From Mycobacterium sp. 852002-40037_SCH5390672 (lineage in GTDB: Bacteria > Actinomycetota > Actinomycetes > Mycobacteriales > Mycobacteriaceae), in the NCBI RefSeq assembly GCF_001665875.1, contig NZ_LZTA01000038.1, positions 124,001-188,000 of the forward strand: a DNA stretch of 64,000 nt, given 5' to 3'. The first letter of the stretch is position 1. Each line of letters begins with the position of its first letter. Below, one piece after another: positions 53,475 to 63,743 of the stretch. A model generated the notes under the pieces. The model saw nothing but the letters and a program-made list of their open reading frames with translations, ran no database searches and was not told the DNA's origin. The translations under genes were made by a program, and so were the position numbers.

Positions 53475-54281
53475 CTACCCGCCGCCGAGCTTCTTGTAGA
53501 ACGCGCCCACGATGGGCGCCACGATGGCGCGCGGACCGTACCCGCTGGCCACCGACATGGCTTTCGACGTCAGGCCCGGTACGACACGCATTTTGTTGCG
53601 CGCCAACGCATCCAGCGACACCCGGGCGGTGTGCTCGGTCGAGATCCACAGAAAGTCTGGCACCAGCCGCTCGACGATCGAGGCCTCGGTCTCGTCGGGC
53701 AGGTCGGTGCGCACCGGTCCCGGCGCCAGCAGGGTCACATTGACCCCGGATCCGCGCAGCTCGCCGCGCAGCGATTCGCTGAAGGTGTTCGCGAACGCCT
53801 TGGTGGCCGCGTAGGTGGCGTTGTAGGGGATCGGCGAGTTACCTGCCGCCGAACCGGAAATCAGGATGCCGCCGGCCTTCCGCTCGACCATGCCGGGCAG
53901 CACGGCCAACGCCAGGTCATGCACGCCAAGGACATTCAGCTGCAACTGAGCCTTCTCGCCGGCCGGATCGAGCGTGGCCACCGGACCGAAGGTCGCGGTG
54001 CCCGCGTTGGCGCACAGGATCGAGATGGGGCGGGCTGCCAGCTCGTCGCACAGCTTCGCACGTTCGCCCGGGTCGGCCAGGTCTGCGGGGCGCACGTCGA
54101 CGGTGACGCCGTACTTGTCGGTCAGGCGAGCGGCCAGGTCCTTGAGCAGGTCTTCGCGGCGCGCGGTGACGATCAGGTGGTGTCCGCGTGCGGCAAGTTC
54201 GGTGGCGAGCGCCTCACCGATGTTCTGCGAGGCTCCGGTGACAACGGCGCGCGCCTCGGGGCTCGGGGCGGGTAACGGCAT
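53475..54281 (-). CDS. cmrA: SDR reductase of mycolic-acid beta-ketones (CmrA/Rv2509 type)
   Basis: 268 residues. SDR features: VVTGASQNIGEALATEL nucleotide loop, ANAGT near residue 92, and catalytic SGSAAG...YNATYAATKAF. The whole sequence agrees with Rv2509, whose Corynebacterium counterpart CmrA reduces the beta-keto group of newly condensed mycolates to the hydroxy form with NADPH. Position between the HerA-like gene and the MFS gene is the same as in M. tuberculosis. ATG 54281 is the start. Confidence 0.9.
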   Translation of the reverse strand: MPLPAPSPEARAVVTGASQNIGEALATELAARGHHLIVTARREDLLKDLAARLTDKYGVTVDVRPADLADPGERAKLCDELAARPISILCANAGTATFGPVATLDPAGEKAQLQLNVLGVHDLALAVLPGMVERKAGGILISGSAAGNSPIPYNATYAATKAFANTFSESLRGELRGSGVNVTLLAPGPVRTDLPDETEASIVERLVPDFLWISTEHTARVSLDALARNKMRVVPGLTSKAMSVASGYGPRAIVAPIVGAFYKKLGGG

Positions 54282-54349
54282 GCGCCAATCGTAGACAGCG
54301 GGCCAAAGGCACCCCGCAGGCGATCGCGAGCGCCTATAGAGTGCCGGGC

Positions 54350-55702
54350 ATGAACCAGCCGGAGTCGCTTTCCGCCACGCCCGTGCGATCGCGCGTCGTG
54401 GCGTGGGCGCTCTGGGACTGCGGCTCGACCGGCCTGAACGCGATCGTGGCGACCTTCGTCTTCGCCGTCTATCTGACCAGCAGCGTCGGGGTGGGGATAT
54501 CCGGCGCCACCACGCCGGCGAGCTGGTTGGGCCGCGCGGCGGCCATCGCCGGCCTGACCGTCGCCGTGCTCGCGCCGGCCGTGGGCGTGTGGGTGGAGTC
54601 CCCGCATCGCAGGCGGGTGGCCCTGAGTGTGCTGACCGCCGCAGCGGTGACGCTGACCTGCTTGATGTTCTTCATCCGCGACAGCCCCGGCTACCTGTGG
54701 GCGGGTCTGGTGCTCTTGGGGGCGACGGCGGCCTGCGGCGATCTGGCCAGCGTCCCCTACAATGCCATGCTGCGTCAGCTTTCGACGCCGCAAACGGCCG
54801 GGCGGATATCCGGATTCGGCTGGGCGGCGGGCTATGTCGGAAGCGTTCTGCTGCTGCTGGTGATCTACACCGGGTTCATCTCGGGATCGGGCGGGGGACC
54901 GAACGCGACGCGCGGTCTGCTGCGAGTTCCGTTGCGGGACGGGCTTTATGTCCGTGAGGCGATGGTGGTGGCCGCGATCTGGTTAGCGGTGTTGGCGTTG
55001 CCCTTGCTGTTCGTCGCGCACCGGCTGACCGAGTCGTCAGAGGTGTATCGGCCGACCAGCATGCTGGGCGGCTATCGCAAGTTGTGGACCGAGGTCAGCG
55101 CGGAATGGCGGCGCGACCGCAACCTGGTCTACTTCCTGTTCGCCAGCGCGCTCTTCCGGGACGGGCTGGCGGCGATCTTTGCGTTCGGTGCGGTGCTCGG
55201 CGTCAACGTGTACGGCATCTCGCAGGCCAACGTGCTGATCTTCGGTGTGGCGGCCAGTGTGGTTGCCGCGGTCGGTGCGGTGCTGGGCGGGTTCGTCGAC
55301 CACCGGGTCGGGTCGAAACGCGTCATCGTGGCGTCACTGTTCGCGATCGTCGTCCTGGGTCTGACCTTGATGGTGCTGTCCGGGCCGGTGGCCTTCTGGG
55401 TGTGCGGGCTGCTGCTGTGCATGTTCATCGGCCCGTCGCAGTCGTCGTCGCGCGCCCTGCTGCTGCAGATGGCCAAGCACGGCAGGGAAGGGGTCGCGTT
55501 CGGCCTCTACACCATGACGGGGCGAGCGGTGGCGTTCGTGGCGCCGTGGCTGTTCTCGGTATTCGTCGACGTTTTCGGTGCCGTGCGGGCCGGCCTGGGC
55601 GGGATTTCTCTGGTGCTGATCGCCGGACTGCTGGCGATGCTGGCGGTCCGCGTTCCGTCGCGTGAGCCCGCGGTGGCCGAGCCCGCGGCCGAACCTTCGT
55701 AG
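54350..55702 (+). CDS. MFS / Atg22-like transporter (Rv2508c homologue)
   Basis: About 450 residues and 11-12 predicted TM helices. RSRVVAWALWDCGSTGLNAIVATFVFAVYLTSS at the N-terminus and ISGFGWAAGYVGSVLLLLVIYTGF before helix 5 are features of the Atg22-like MFS branch (vacuole effluxers, amino-acid transport in yeast). ATG 54350 is preferred over 54341, because TAGAGT (54337-54342) lies seven bases before it, a leaderless layout. The substrate is unknown. It is divergent from cmrA and convergent with the MmpS-like gene. Confidence 0.88.
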   Translation: MNQPESLSATPVRSRVVAWALWDCGSTGLNAIVATFVFAVYLTSSVGVGISGATTPASWLGRAAAIAGLTVAVLAPAVGVWVESPHRRRVALSVLTAAAVTLTCLMFFIRDSPGYLWAGLVLLGATAACGDLASVPYNAMLRQLSTPQTAGRISGFGWAAGYVGSVLLLLVIYTGFISGSGGGPNATRGLLRVPLRDGLYVREAMVVAAIWLAVLALPLLFVAHRLTESSEVYRPTSMLGGYRKLWTEVSAEWRRDRNLVYFLFASALFRDGLAAIFAFGAVLGVNVYGISQANVLIFGVAASVVAAVGAVLGGFVDHRVGSKRVIVASLFAIVVLGLTLMVLSGPVAFWVCGLLLCMFIGPSQSSSRALLLQMAKHGREGVAFGLYTMTGRAVAFVAPWLFSVFVDVFGAVRAGLGGISLVLIAGLLAMLAVRVPSREPAVAEPAAEPS

Positions 55703-55719
55703 CGGGCCCGAGGTAGGGG

Positions 55720-56490
55720 CTAGCCCCGGGCGTCGCAGATCGTCAGGCCGCCGCCGACGCGCTTGCTGAGCTGAATCCCGTCGACGGTGAGCGTGCAGGT
55801 GACGCTGTGGCCGATGTTGACGATCGTGACGTTGGCCGGGTGGTTAGCCGACTTCGACAGGCTGACCTCCTTGCTCCAGGGCAGCGCGACGTTGAATTCG
55901 GTCTGGATGAGGCCGCCGGTATCGATGTACATGATGCTGATCGCGCGGCCCTCACCCGAGACCGTGTAGACGACGTCTTGCATCGCCGCCGGACTGGTCG
56001 TCTCGGGTGGCAGAGCGGGGCCGCTGGTCGGCGGTATGGGGGCCGGGATAAGTGACGGTGACCTGTGCGGCGACGTCGTCGGGGTCTCCGTGCTCGGCTC
56101 CGGCATCGCCGGCAGCGGCGGGACGGCGGTCTGGGTTTTGATCGCGTCGTTCGCCAGTACCAGCGCAATCACCAACGCGACGACCAGCAGTACCGCCGCG
56201 CCCGCGCCGAGCCACAACCAGCGCGACGATTTCGGGCCCGCCGGTGGCGGGGGAGCCATGCCGGTCGGTAGGTCGCCCGACGGGGGAAGGGTTTGCTGCC
56301 AGTACGCCGGCAGCTCCTTGGTCGTATTCGTGTCGTTCGGGTTGGGTGCCCAGGGTGACGCCGCACCGCCATAGGTCGGCCCGTACGGCGTCTGGTCGGC
56401 GTACGCGGGATCGGCGGACGGCGAATACCTCGGCTGCTGCGGCCCCGGTTGCGATGTACTAAACCGCTCGGTGGGACGTGAATCGTTCAT
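55720..56490 (-). CDS. Proline-rich single-span membrane protein with MmpS-like C-terminal domain (Rv2507 homologue)
   Basis: About 256 residues. The first 85 are Pro/Tyr/Gln-rich and cytosolic, one TM helix follows (WLWLGAGAAVLLVVALVIALVLA), then a Pro/Thr/Ser-rich extracytoplasmic linker. The C-terminal ~85 residues form an MmpS-like beta domain (VVYTVSGEGRAISIMYIDTGGLIQTEFNVALPWSKEVSL, then TCTLTVDGIQLSKR with Cys). It may assist transport or bind the cell wall. Starts at ATG 56490 or GTG 56496, both near GAGGTGG. No MmpL gene is adjacent. Confidence 0.82.
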   Translation of the reverse strand: MNDSRPTERFSTSQPGPQQPRYSPSADPAYADQTPYGPTYGGAASPWAPNPNDTNTTKELPAYWQQTLPPSGDLPTGMAPPPPAGPKSSRWLWLGAGAAVLLVVALVIALVLANDAIKTQTAVPPLPAMPEPSTETPTTSPHRSPSLIPAPIPPTSGPALPPETTSPAAMQDVVYTVSGEGRAISIMYIDTGGLIQTEFNVALPWSKEVSLSKSANHPANVTIVNIGHSVTCTLTVDGIQLSKRVGGGLTICDARG

Positions 56491-56559
56491 GTCCACCTCA
56501 TGGCTTGCAGGGTACCTGGACTCGGTGTTAAAACCCTGAGTCAGCTTACGACGGGGAGC

Positions 56560-57216
56560 TCAGGGGCACCGATTTCCGGCCGCGAGCGCGGCCACGGTCA
56601 TCGCCCGCATGACGGTGCGCGACCGCGCCGCGCGGACGGTCTTGCTGCGCGAAGCATCGGGGGACTTCATGCTGTGCGGGGTCGAATTCAACAGGCCGAA
56701 CACGGCGTGCGCGGTCAGCCGGGCGTCGGCCTCGGCCAGCTCGGGGTTCAGCTCCCGCAGCACGCCCACCCAGACCTCGACATATTGACGCTGGGATTTG
56801 CGCACCTGCTTTTCGGCTGCCTCGGGCAAATACGCCAGGTCGCGGTCCTGGATGCGAATGAGGTCGGGCTCGTTGAAGACGAAGTCGAGATGGAAGTCGA
56901 TCAGTCCGTCCAGCGCGGCGGCGGCATCGGCGCTGTCGGTCTGCACCCGCCGGGCACCGGCGAGCAACCGGGTGCTGATCCCCACCAGCAACTCCACCAG
57001 CAGCGACTCCTTGTTCGGGAAATGCCGGTAGATGGCCGGACCGCTGACTCCGGCTGCGGCGCCGATGTCTTCCAGCCGCACGGCGAGGAACCCGCGCTCG
57101 GCGAACAATCGCTCGGCGGCGGACAGCAGTTGTAAGCGGCGGTCAGATTTCAACTGGCTCCGGCGATTTGGAACGTCCGGGCCACCCGCCTGACCGTCGG
57201 AGGCGGACGTTGTCAT
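56560..57216 (-). CDS. bkaR: TetR-family repressor of branched-chain keto-acid genes
   Basis: 218 residues. Residues 28-72 are the TetR helix-turn-helix (LAVRLEDIGAAAGVSGPAIYRHFPNKESLL), followed by an all-helical ligand domain. It matches Rv2506, reported as BkaR, which represses the adjacent leucine/branched-chain acyl-CoA operon in mycobacteria. It is divergent from accD1 here; the gap holds two near-identical 18-bp palindromes, one near each start, so autoregulation and operon repression are expected. Effector unknown; a branched acyl-CoA is plausible. Confidence 0.9.
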   Translation of the reverse strand: MTTSASDGQAGGPDVPNRRSQLKSDRRLQLLSAAERLFAERGFLAVRLEDIGAAAGVSGPAIYRHFPNKESLLVELLVGISTRLLAGARRVQTDSADAAAALDGLIDFHLDFVFNEPDLIRIQDRDLAYLPEAAEKQVRKSQRQYVEVWVGVLRELNPELAEADARLTAHAVFGLLNSTPHSMKSPDASRSKTVRAARSRTVMRAMTVAALAAGNRCP

Positions 57217-57254
57217 GACGGACCTCCGTTGGGTGACTTGGCCCTAACGTAGCA

Positions 57255-57276
57255 CGAGTTATTCGCGATTAACTCG
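57255..57276. promoter_or_regulatory. Candidate BkaR operator 1 (bkaR side)
   Basis: CGAGTTATTCGCGATTAACTCG is a 22-base palindrome with one mismatched pair; its core AGTTA-TTCGCGAT-TAACT (57257-57274) has the same 18-base frame as operator 2. It begins 39 bases upstream of the bkaR start. Confidence 0.65.
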
Positions 57277-57340
57277 CGCTTGTCGCCCGGTGCGGTCTTC
57301 CCTGGACCGGCAACGGCGACGATGGTATTCTCACCTCTTG

Positions 57341-57358
57341 AGTTAATGAACATTAACT
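57341..57358. promoter_or_regulatory. Candidate BkaR operator 2 (accD1 side)
   Basis: AGTTAATG-AA-CATTAACT is a perfect 18-base palindrome ending 42 bases before ATG 57401 of accD1. It shares AGTTA-N7-TTAACT with operator 1. Confidence 0.68.
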
Positions 57359-57400
57359 GGAAAAGCCTGATCGCATGACGGCAAGGAGGCTGCTGCGGCG

Positions 57401-58999
57401 ATGGATAGCGTGGTGACCTCGCCCGCGAAGGCCGAGGCGTCGTTCTCCGCTGAGCACCGCCGGCTGGTGGGCCAGTTGAACGCCAAGCTGGCCGCGGCGG
57501 CGTTGGGCGGTAACGAACGCGCGCGGGAGCGCCACGTCAGCCGCGGCAAATTGTTGCCCCGCGAGCGGGTGGACCGCCTACTCGACCCGGGTAGCCCGTT
57601 TCTGGAGCTCTCGCCGCTGGCCGCGGACGGCATGTACGGCGACGAATCTCCCGGAGCCGGGATCATCACCGGCATCGGCCGCGTGTCGGAGCGCGAGTGC
57701 GTGATCGTCGCCAACGACGCGACGGTCAAGGGCGGCACCTACTATCCGATGACGGTTAAAAAGCATCTGCGCGCGCAGGAGGTGGCGCTGCAGAATCGGC
57801 TCCCGTGCATCTACCTGGTGGACTCCGGGGGTGCGTTCTTGCCGCGGCAGGACGAGGTCTTCCCCGACCGCGAGCATTTCGGCCGCATCTTCTACAACCA
57901 GGCGACCATGAGCGCCAAGGAAATTCCGCAAGTGGCCGCGGTGCTCGGTTCGTGCACGGCGGGGGGCGCCTACGTGCCCGCGATGAGCGATGAGGCCGTC
58001 ATCGTGCGCGAGCAGGGCACGATCTTTTTGGGTGGTCCGCCCTTGGTCAAGGCGGCGACCGGGGAGATCGTGTCGGCCGAAGACCTCGGCGGCGGCGACC
58101 TGCATTCCCGGGTTTCCGGTGTCACCGACCACCTCGCCGAAGACGACGAACACGCCCTGCGGATCGTCCGCGCGATCGCGGCCACCTTCGGCCCGCGTGA
58201 ACCCAGCCCGTGGGACGTGCGATCCCCGCTCCCGCCCACGTGCGCTCAGACGGAGCTTTACGACGTGGTGCCGCCCGACCCGCGGGTGCCCTACGACGTG
58301 CACGAGGTCATCGTGCGGTTGGTCGACGGCGGCGAATTCAGCGAATTCAAGGCCAATTACGGCAAGACGCTGGTGACCGCGTTCGCCCACATCCACGGCC
58401 ACCCGGTGGGCGTGGTGGCCAACAACGGCGTGCTCTTCAGCGAATCCGCCTTGAAGGGTGCGCATTTCATCGAGCTGTGCGACAAACGCAAGATCCCGCT
58501 GCTGTTCTTGCAGAACATCGCCGGCTTCATGGTCGGTCGCGACTACGAGGCCGGCGGCATCGCCAAGCATGGCGCCAAGATGGTCACCGCCGTTGCCTGC
58601 GCCCGGGTGCCCAAGCTGACCGTCGTGATCGGTGGATCCTATGGGGCGGGCAACTATTCGATGTGCGGCCGGGCATACTCGCCGCGCTTCTTGTGGATGT
58701 GGCCCAACGCCCGCATCTCGGTGATGGGCGGCGAACAGGCCGCATCGGTGCTGGCCACCGTGCGCGGCGAGCAGCTCGCCGGTGCCGGCAAGTCGTGGTC
58801 GGCCGACGAAGAAGAGGCGTTCAAGGCACCCATCCGCGAACAGTACGAAAGTCAGGGCAACCCCTATTACTCCACGGCCCGGCTGTGGGACGACGGGATC
58901 ATCGACCCCGCCGACACCAGAACCATTGTCGGGCTTGCCCTTTCGGTGTGCGCCCAAGCACCGCTGGAACCCGTCTCCTACGGCGTCTTTCGGATGTGA
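57401..58999 (+). CDS. accD1: Acyl-CoA (3-methylcrotonyl-CoA-type) carboxylase, carboxyltransferase beta subunit
   Basis: 532 residues of the carboxyltransferase family. The N-terminal half has [19 protein letters not shown] and [19 protein letters not shown] (acyl-CoA side oxyanion region); the C-terminal half has [20 protein letters not shown] and [39 protein letters not shown]. With AccA1 it carboxylates methylcrotonyl-CoA in leucine breakdown. AAGGAGG precedes ATG 57401 by 11 bases. Stop overlaps the accA1 start (GTGA). In M. tuberculosis fadD35-scoA-scoB lie between bkaR and accD1; they are absent here. Confidence 0.95.
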   Translation: MDSVVTSPAKAEASFSAEHRRLVGQLNAKLAAAALGGNERARERHVSRGKLLPRERVDRLLDPGSPFLELSPLAADGMYGDESPGAGIITGIGRVSERECVIVANDATVKGGTYYPMTVKKHLRAQEVALQNRLPCIYLVDSGGAFLPRQDEVFPDREHFGRIFYNQATMSAKEIPQVAAVLGSCTAGGAYVPAMSDEAVIVREQGTIFLGGPPLVKAATGEIVSAEDLGGGDLHSRVSGVTDHLAEDDEHALRIVRAIAATFGPREPSPWDVRSPLPPTCAQTELYDVVPPDPRVPYDVHEVIVRLVDGGEFSEFKANYGKTLVTAFAHIHGHPVGVVANNGVLFSESALKGAHFIELCDKRKIPLLFLQNIAGFMVGRDYEAGGIAKHGAKMVTAVACARVPKLTVVIGGSYGAGNYSMCGRAYSPRFLWMWPNARISVMGGEQAASVLATVRGEQLAGAGKSWSADEEEAFKAPIREQYESQGNPYYSTARLWDDGIIDPADTRTIVGLALSVCAQAPLEPVSYGVFRM

Positions 59000-61020
59000 G
59001 TGCAGTGTTCGAGACCGTATTGGTGGCCAACCGCGGCGAGATCGCGGTACGGGTGATCCGGACCCTGCGCCGACTGGGCATCCGTTCGGTCGCCGTCTAC
59101 AGCGATCCCGACGATGGCGCGCGGCATGTGCTCGAGGCCGACGAAGCGGTGCGGCTGGGCCCCGCCGCGGCACGCGACAGCTATCTGAACATCGACAAGG
59201 TCGTGTCAGCGGCAACGCGCACCGGAGCCCAGGCGATCCACCCGGGATACGGATTCCTGTCCGAGAACGCCGATTTCGCCGCCGCCTGCGAGCGGGCCGG
59301 GGTGGTGTTCCTGGGGCCACCGGTCCGGGCGATCCAGGTGATGGGCGACAAGATCACCGCCAAGAACGCGGTCGCCGCCTTCGACGTCCCGGTGGTGCCC
59401 GGTGTCGCCAAACCCGGGCTGAGCGACGACGAACTGGTCGCAGCCGCAGACGAGGTCGGCTACCCGGTGTTGATCAAGCCGTCGGCGGGTGGCGGCGGCA
59501 AGGGCATGCGCCTGGTGGAAGAACCGGCCAGGCTGCGCGAGGCGCTGGTGGGGGCGCGCCGCGAGGCCGCCTCGTCGTTCGGCGACGACACGCTCTTCCT
59601 GGAACGCTTCGTGTTGCGGCCAAGGCACATCGAGGTGCAAGTGCTCGCGGACACGCACGGCAACATCGTGCACCTCGGCGAGCGCGAGTGCAGCCTGCAA
59701 CGCCGCCATCAGAAGGTCATCGAGGAGGCGCCTTCGCCGTTGCTTGATGACGTGACGCGGGCGCGCATCGGGACGGCGGCCTGCAATACCGCACGCAGCG
59801 TCGATTACGTCGGCGCGGGAACGGTCGAATTCATCGTCTCCGCGGCCCGGCCCGACGAGTTCTTCTTCATGGAGATGAACACCCGCCTGCAGGTTGAGCA
59901 TCCGGTCACCGAGGCGGTCACGGGGTTGGACCTGGTGGAGTGGCAGCTGCGGGTAGCCGCCGGCGAGAAGCTGCTGTTCGCCCAGGATGACATCGAATTA
60001 CGCGGGCACGCCATTGAAGCCCGGGTGTACGCCGAAGATCCGGCACGCGGATTCCTGCCCACCGGCGGACGGGTGCTGCAGGTCTGCGAGCCGTCCGGTG
60101 ACGGTGTGCGGGTCGACTCGTCGCTGCTGGCGGGCACGCTGGTCGGCAGTGATTACGACCCGATGCTGAGCAAGGTGATCGGCTACGGCACCGATCGCGA
60201 CGAGGCGCTGGCGAAACTCGACCGGGCATTGACCCGAACCGCAATCCTTGGCGTCCAGACCAATATCGAATTCCTCCGGTTCCTGCTCGCCGACGAGCGG
60301 GTGCGGGCCGGCGATCTGGACACCGCGCTGCTCGACGAGCGGCTGGCGGACTTCACTCCGCTGCCCGCTCCCGACGACGTGCTCGCAGTGGCCGGCCTCT
60401 ACCGGCAATCGGCCCTGGCATTGGCGGCTCGCCGCTTCGCGGGCAACCCCTGGGCGGCGCCGACCGGGTGGCGGGTCGGCGGCGGCCCGGCGCCGGTTCG
60501 CACCGACATGCGCACCCCGCTGCGCAGCGAGACGGTGTCGGTGTGGGGGCCACCCGAGGCCGCCACGGTACAGGTCGGCAGGGGTGAAACCCATTCCGCC
60601 GCAGTTCATGTCGAGCCGACGCGGATGAGCGTGACAATAGACGGTGTGCGCCGGGAATACCGCTGGGCGGAAGCCGACCGGCACCTGTGGATCGCCGACG
60701 AGCGGGGAACCTGGCATCTGCGTGAGGCCGAGGAGAACAAGATCCACCGCGCCGCGGGCGCGCAGCGGGCCGAGATCGTGAGTCCGATGCCCGGCAGCGT
60801 GATCGCGGTTCAGGCATCCTCGGGCACCGACGTTTCCGAAGGCGACGTGGTGGTCGTCGTCGAGGCGATGAAGATGGAACATTCGCTTGCCGCAACGGTT
60901 TCCGGACAAGTGGAGGTGCTGGTTTCCGTCGGTGACCAGGTGACGGTGGACCAGGTGCTGGCCCGGCTGGTGCCCGAAGAGTCCAGCGCGGCAGCCGATT
61001 CGAGTAAGGACGCGTCATGA
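58996..61020 (+). CDS. accA1: Acyl-CoA carboxylase alpha subunit (biotin carboxylase + biotin carrier)
   Basis: About 674 residues. Biotin carboxylase domain to about 450 ([38 protein letters not shown]-grasp loop, [32 protein letters not shown]), a linker region, and a C-terminal biotin carrier with EAMKMEHS, Lys626 being the biotinylation site. It uses ATP and bicarbonate to carboxylate biotin for AccD1. GTG 58996 overlaps the accD1 stop; GTG 59005 ([10 protein letters not shown]) is the alternative used by homologues. The stop overlaps fadE19 by four bases. Confidence 0.95.
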   Translation: MSAVFETVLVANRGEIAVRVIRTLRRLGIRSVAVYSDPDDGARHVLEADEAVRLGPAAARDSYLNIDKVVSAATRTGAQAIHPGYGFLSENADFAAACERAGVVFLGPPVRAIQVMGDKITAKNAVAAFDVPVVPGVAKPGLSDDELVAAADEVGYPVLIKPSAGGGGKGMRLVEEPARLREALVGARREAASSFGDDTLFLERFVLRPRHIEVQVLADTHGNIVHLGERECSLQRRHQKVIEEAPSPLLDDVTRARIGTAACNTARSVDYVGAGTVEFIVSAARPDEFFFMEMNTRLQVEHPVTEAVTGLDLVEWQLRVAAGEKLLFAQDDIELRGHAIEARVYAEDPARGFLPTGGRVLQVCEPSGDGVRVDSSLLAGTLVGSDYDPMLSKVIGYGTDRDEALAKLDRALTRTAILGVQTNIEFLRFLLADERVRAGDLDTALLDERLADFTPLPAPDDVLAVAGLYRQSALALAARRFAGNPWAAPTGWRVGGGPAPVRTDMRTPLRSETVSVWGPPEAATVQVGRGETHSAAVHVEPTRMSVTIDGVRREYRWAEADRHLWIADERGTWHLREAEENKIHRAAGAQRAEIVSPMPGSVIAVQASSGTDVSEGDVVVVVEAMKMEHSLAATVSGQVEVLVSVGDQVTVDQVLARLVPEESSAAADSSKDAS

Positions 61021-62183
61021 CCACATCCATTACCGCGGGGACGTTACCCAAGGAATATCAGGATCTTCGCGACACGGTCGCCGAGTTCGCGCGCACCGTG
61101 GTCGCTCCGGTGTCGGCTAAACACGATGAGGAGCACAGCTTCCCGTACGAAGTCGTCGCCAAGATGGGGGAGATGGGCCTGTTCGGGTTGCCGTTCCCCG
61201 AGGAGTACGGCGGCATGGGCGGCGACTACTTCGCGCTGTCGCTTGCGCTCGAGGAACTCGGCAAAGTGGACCAGTCGGTGGCGATCACCCTGGAGGCCGG
61301 CGCCAGCCTCGGCGCGATGCCCATCTACCGGTTCGGTACCGAAGAGCAGAAGCAGAAGTGGCTGCCGGACTTGACGGCCGGCCGGGCGCTGGCCGGCTTC
61401 GGGCTCACCGAACCCGGGGCGGGCTCGGACGCCGGAGGCACCCGCACCACCGCCCGGCTCGACAACGGCGAATGGGTGATCAACGGCAGCAAGCAGTTCA
61501 TCACCAACTCCGGGACCGATATCACCTCACTGGTCACCGTCACCGCCGTCACCGGAACCAACGCGAACGGCAAAAAAGAGATCTCGTCGATCATCGTGCC
61601 CAGCGGCACACCCGGATTCACGGTCGAACCGGTGTACAGCAAGGTCGGCTGGAACGCCTCGGACACCCACCCGTTGAGCTTCGACGATGCCCGTGTCCCG
61701 GAGGAGAACCTGTTGGGTGTCCGGGGCACCGGTTACGCGGGCTTCTTGTCGATCCTGGACGAGGGCCGCATCGCGATCGCCGCGCTGGCCACCGGGGCGG
61801 CGCAGGGCTGCGTCGACGAAAGCGTCAAGTACGCCAAGGAACGTCAGGCTTTCGGCCAACCGATCGGCGCCTACCAGGCGATCAGTTTCAAGGTCGCGCG
61901 CATGGAGGCGCGTGCCCATGTGGCCCGCACGGCCTACTACGATGCGGCTGCAAAGATGTTGGCGGGCAAGCCCTTCAAGAAGGAGGCGGCAATCGCGAAG
62001 ATGATCGCATCGGAAGCCGCGATGGACAACGCCCGCGACGCCACGCAGATCCACGGCGGATACGGCTTCATGAACGAGTATCCGGTCGCGCGTCACTACC
62101 GCGACAGCAAGATCCTCGAAATCGGTGAGGGCACCACGGAGGTACAACTCATGCTCATTGCGCGATCGCTGGGGCTGTCGTGA
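61017..62183 (+). CDS. fadE19: Acyl-CoA dehydrogenase of branched-chain catabolism
   Basis: 388 residues with the full acyl-CoA dehydrogenase set: [115 protein letters not shown] (read as separate motifs). It most resembles isovaleryl/short-branched-chain enzymes and would make methylcrotonyl-CoA for the carboxylase. ATG 61017 overlaps the accA1 stop (ATGA). Confidence 0.93.
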   Translation: MTTSITAGTLPKEYQDLRDTVAEFARTVVAPVSAKHDEEHSFPYEVVAKMGEMGLFGLPFPEEYGGMGGDYFALSLALEELGKVDQSVAITLEAGASLGAMPIYRFGTEEQKQKWLPDLTAGRALAGFGLTEPGAGSDAGGTRTTARLDNGEWVINGSKQFITNSGTDITSLVTVTAVTGTNANGKKEISSIIVPSGTPGFTVEPVYSKVGWNASDTHPLSFDDARVPEENLLGVRGTGYAGFLSILDEGRIAIAALATGAAQGCVDESVKYAKERQAFGQPIGAYQAISFKVARMEARAHVARTAYYDAAAKMLAGKPFKKEAAIAKMIASEAAMDNARDATQIHGGYGFMNEYPVARHYRDSKILEIGEGTTEVQLMLIARSLGLS

Positions 62184-62683
62184 GCGACCAAGGCGGCAAG
62201 TCGGTTGTCCAGCGAGGCTTGTGGTTTGAAGAGTTCGAGATCGGCACCACCTACCTGCATCGGCCCGGCCGCACGGTCACCGAGGCCGACAACGTCTTGT
62301 TCACCACGCTCACCATGAACACCCAGTCACTGCACCTTGACGCGGCCTGGGCCGCCGACCAGCCCGGCTTCCGGGGCGAGCGGCTGGTGAACTCCATGTT
62401 CACCCTCTCCACCCTGGTGGGCCTTTCGGTGTCGCAATTGACGCTCGGCACCATCGTGGCCAACCTCGGTTTCTCCGAGGTGTCCTTCCCCAAGCCAGTT
62501 TTCCACGGCGACACCCTGTACGCGGAAACCGTGTGCACGGCCAAGCGCGAATCGAAGAGCCGGCCCGGCGAGGGCATCGTCACCCTCGAGCACACGGGAC
62601 GCAATCAACACGGCGACGTCGTTGCGCGCGCCGTGCGCACCACGCTTGTCCAAAAGCGCCCAAGCGACCAGGAGACCAAGTGA
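62180..62683 (+). CDS. MaoC-like enoyl-CoA hydratase (Rv2499c homologue)
   Basis: 167 residues, one hotdog domain. [31 protein letters not shown] contains the MaoC catalytic region (here Asn/His rather than the usual Asp-His-NP-IH, as in the methylglutaconyl/mesaconyl-type branch), and [23 protein letters not shown] is the second strand pair. It probably hydrates a branched enoyl-CoA. GTG 62180 overlaps the fadE19 stop, and its own stop overlaps citE. Confidence 0.9.
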   Translation: MSDQGGKSVVQRGLWFEEFEIGTTYLHRPGRTVTEADNVLFTTLTMNTQSLHLDAAWAADQPGFRGERLVNSMFTLSTLVGLSVSQLTLGTIVANLGFSEVSFPKPVFHGDTLYAETVCTAKRESKSRPGEGIVTLEHTGRNQHGDVVARAVRTTLVQKRPSDQETK

Positions 62684-63501
62684 ACCTGCAGGCCGCCGGT
62701 CCCGGATGGCTGTTCTGTCCGGCCGACCGTCCCGAGCGTTTCGCCAAGGCCGCCGCGGCCGCCGATGTGGTGATCCTCGACCTCGAGGACGGCGTGGCCG
62801 AAGCGGATAAACCCGCCGCGCGCAAGGCGTTGCAGGAGACGCCGCTGGATCCCGAACGCACCGTGGTGCGGATCAACGCGGCGGACACCGCCGAATACCC
62901 TCTCGATCTCGAATCCCTGGCCGCCACCGCGTACACCACGGTGATGCTGTCCAAGACGGAATCGGCCGCGCAGGTGACCGCGCTGGCGCCACGAGAGGTG
63001 ATCGCGCTGCTGGAGACGCCGCGCGGCGCGGTGTTCGCCACCGAAATCGCGGCGACACAGGGCACCGTGGCGCTGATGTGGGGCGCCGAGGATCTGGTCG
63101 CCGCGCTCGGCGGTAGCTCCAGCCGCAACGCCGACGGCACCTACCGGGACGTCGCCCATCATGTGCGGTCGACGGCCCTGCTCACGGCGTCCACCTTCGG
63201 CCGGGTTGCGCTGGACGCGGTGCATCTGGACATCCGGGATCTCGACGGCCTACGGGCCGAGGCCGAAGACGCCGTCGCGTTGGGCTTCGCCGCAACGGTG
63301 TGTATCCACCCGAGCCAGATCCCGGTGGTGCGCGAGGCGTATCGCCCCAGCGAGGAGAGATTGGACTGGGCACGCCGCGTGCTGACGGCGGCGCGCTCCG
63401 AGCGCGGAGTCTTCGCGTTCGAGGGACAGATGGTCGACTCGCCGGTGCTCAAGCACGCGCACATGACGTTGCGCAGGGCGGGTGAGACCGTCCCCGACTG
63501 A
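62680..63501 (+). CDS. citE: CitE-like CoA-ester lyase (Rv2498c homologue)
   Basis: 273 residues. The HpcH/HpaI TIM barrel: [36 protein letters not shown] (Asp/Glu for Mg), [23 protein letters not shown] (Glu ligand), [13 protein letters not shown], and a C-terminal [10 protein letters not shown] that closes the site. CitE-like lyases of mycobacteria cleave or form (methyl)malyl- or beta-hydroxyacyl-CoA esters; there are no CitD/CitF partners. GTG 62680 with GGAG five bases upstream overlaps the MaoC stop (GTGA). Confidence 0.93.
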   Translation: MNLQAAGPGWLFCPADRPERFAKAAAAADVVILDLEDGVAEADKPAARKALQETPLDPERTVVRINAADTAEYPLDLESLAATAYTTVMLSKTESAAQVTALAPREVIALLETPRGAVFATEIAATQGTVALMWGAEDLVAALGGSSSRNADGTYRDVAHHVRSTALLTASTFGRVALDAVHLDIRDLDGLRAEAEDAVALGFAATVCIHPSQIPVVREAYRPSEERLDWARRVLTAARSERGVFAFEGQMVDSPVLKHAHMTLRRAGETVPD

Positions 63502-63743
63502 CGGCTCCCCCCAACCGTCCGTACCGGGCCCGCGCGCGCCGAAGCGCGACACGTTGCGCCGTCGTGGCAATCAACGCGGTCTCTTCTCGTTTGAGCGCAT
63601 AATGGTGAGTACGTCAGTGTCGCGGCGAGCGAAGCCTTTCGTGGAGCTGGCGATCGACTTCCGCTCGCGGTAGGTCCCGGCTGACCGTGTGCCGGGACCC
63701 GCGTGGAGCACAGGGCCACGCGGCACCCGGCGAGGGAGGCGGT
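63502..63743 (+). promoter_or_regulatory. bkdA: Leader region of bkdA with short ORF and two hairpins
   Basis: About 240 bases. CATAAT (63598-63603) is a possible -10. A 23-codon frame starts at ATG 63602 and stops at TAG 63671-63673. The stop runs straight into a perfect 8-bp hairpin (63673-63680 with 63692-63699), followed by a 7-bp one (63700-63706 with 63716-63722), then GGGAGG before GTG 63744. It could be an attenuator; the peptide is not especially rich in branched-chain residues. Confidence 0.4.

Noticed and set aside
57578..59320. A 580-codon frame antisense to accD1 and accA1
   Set aside because: It covers conserved coding sequence on the other strand and has no start signal or domains.
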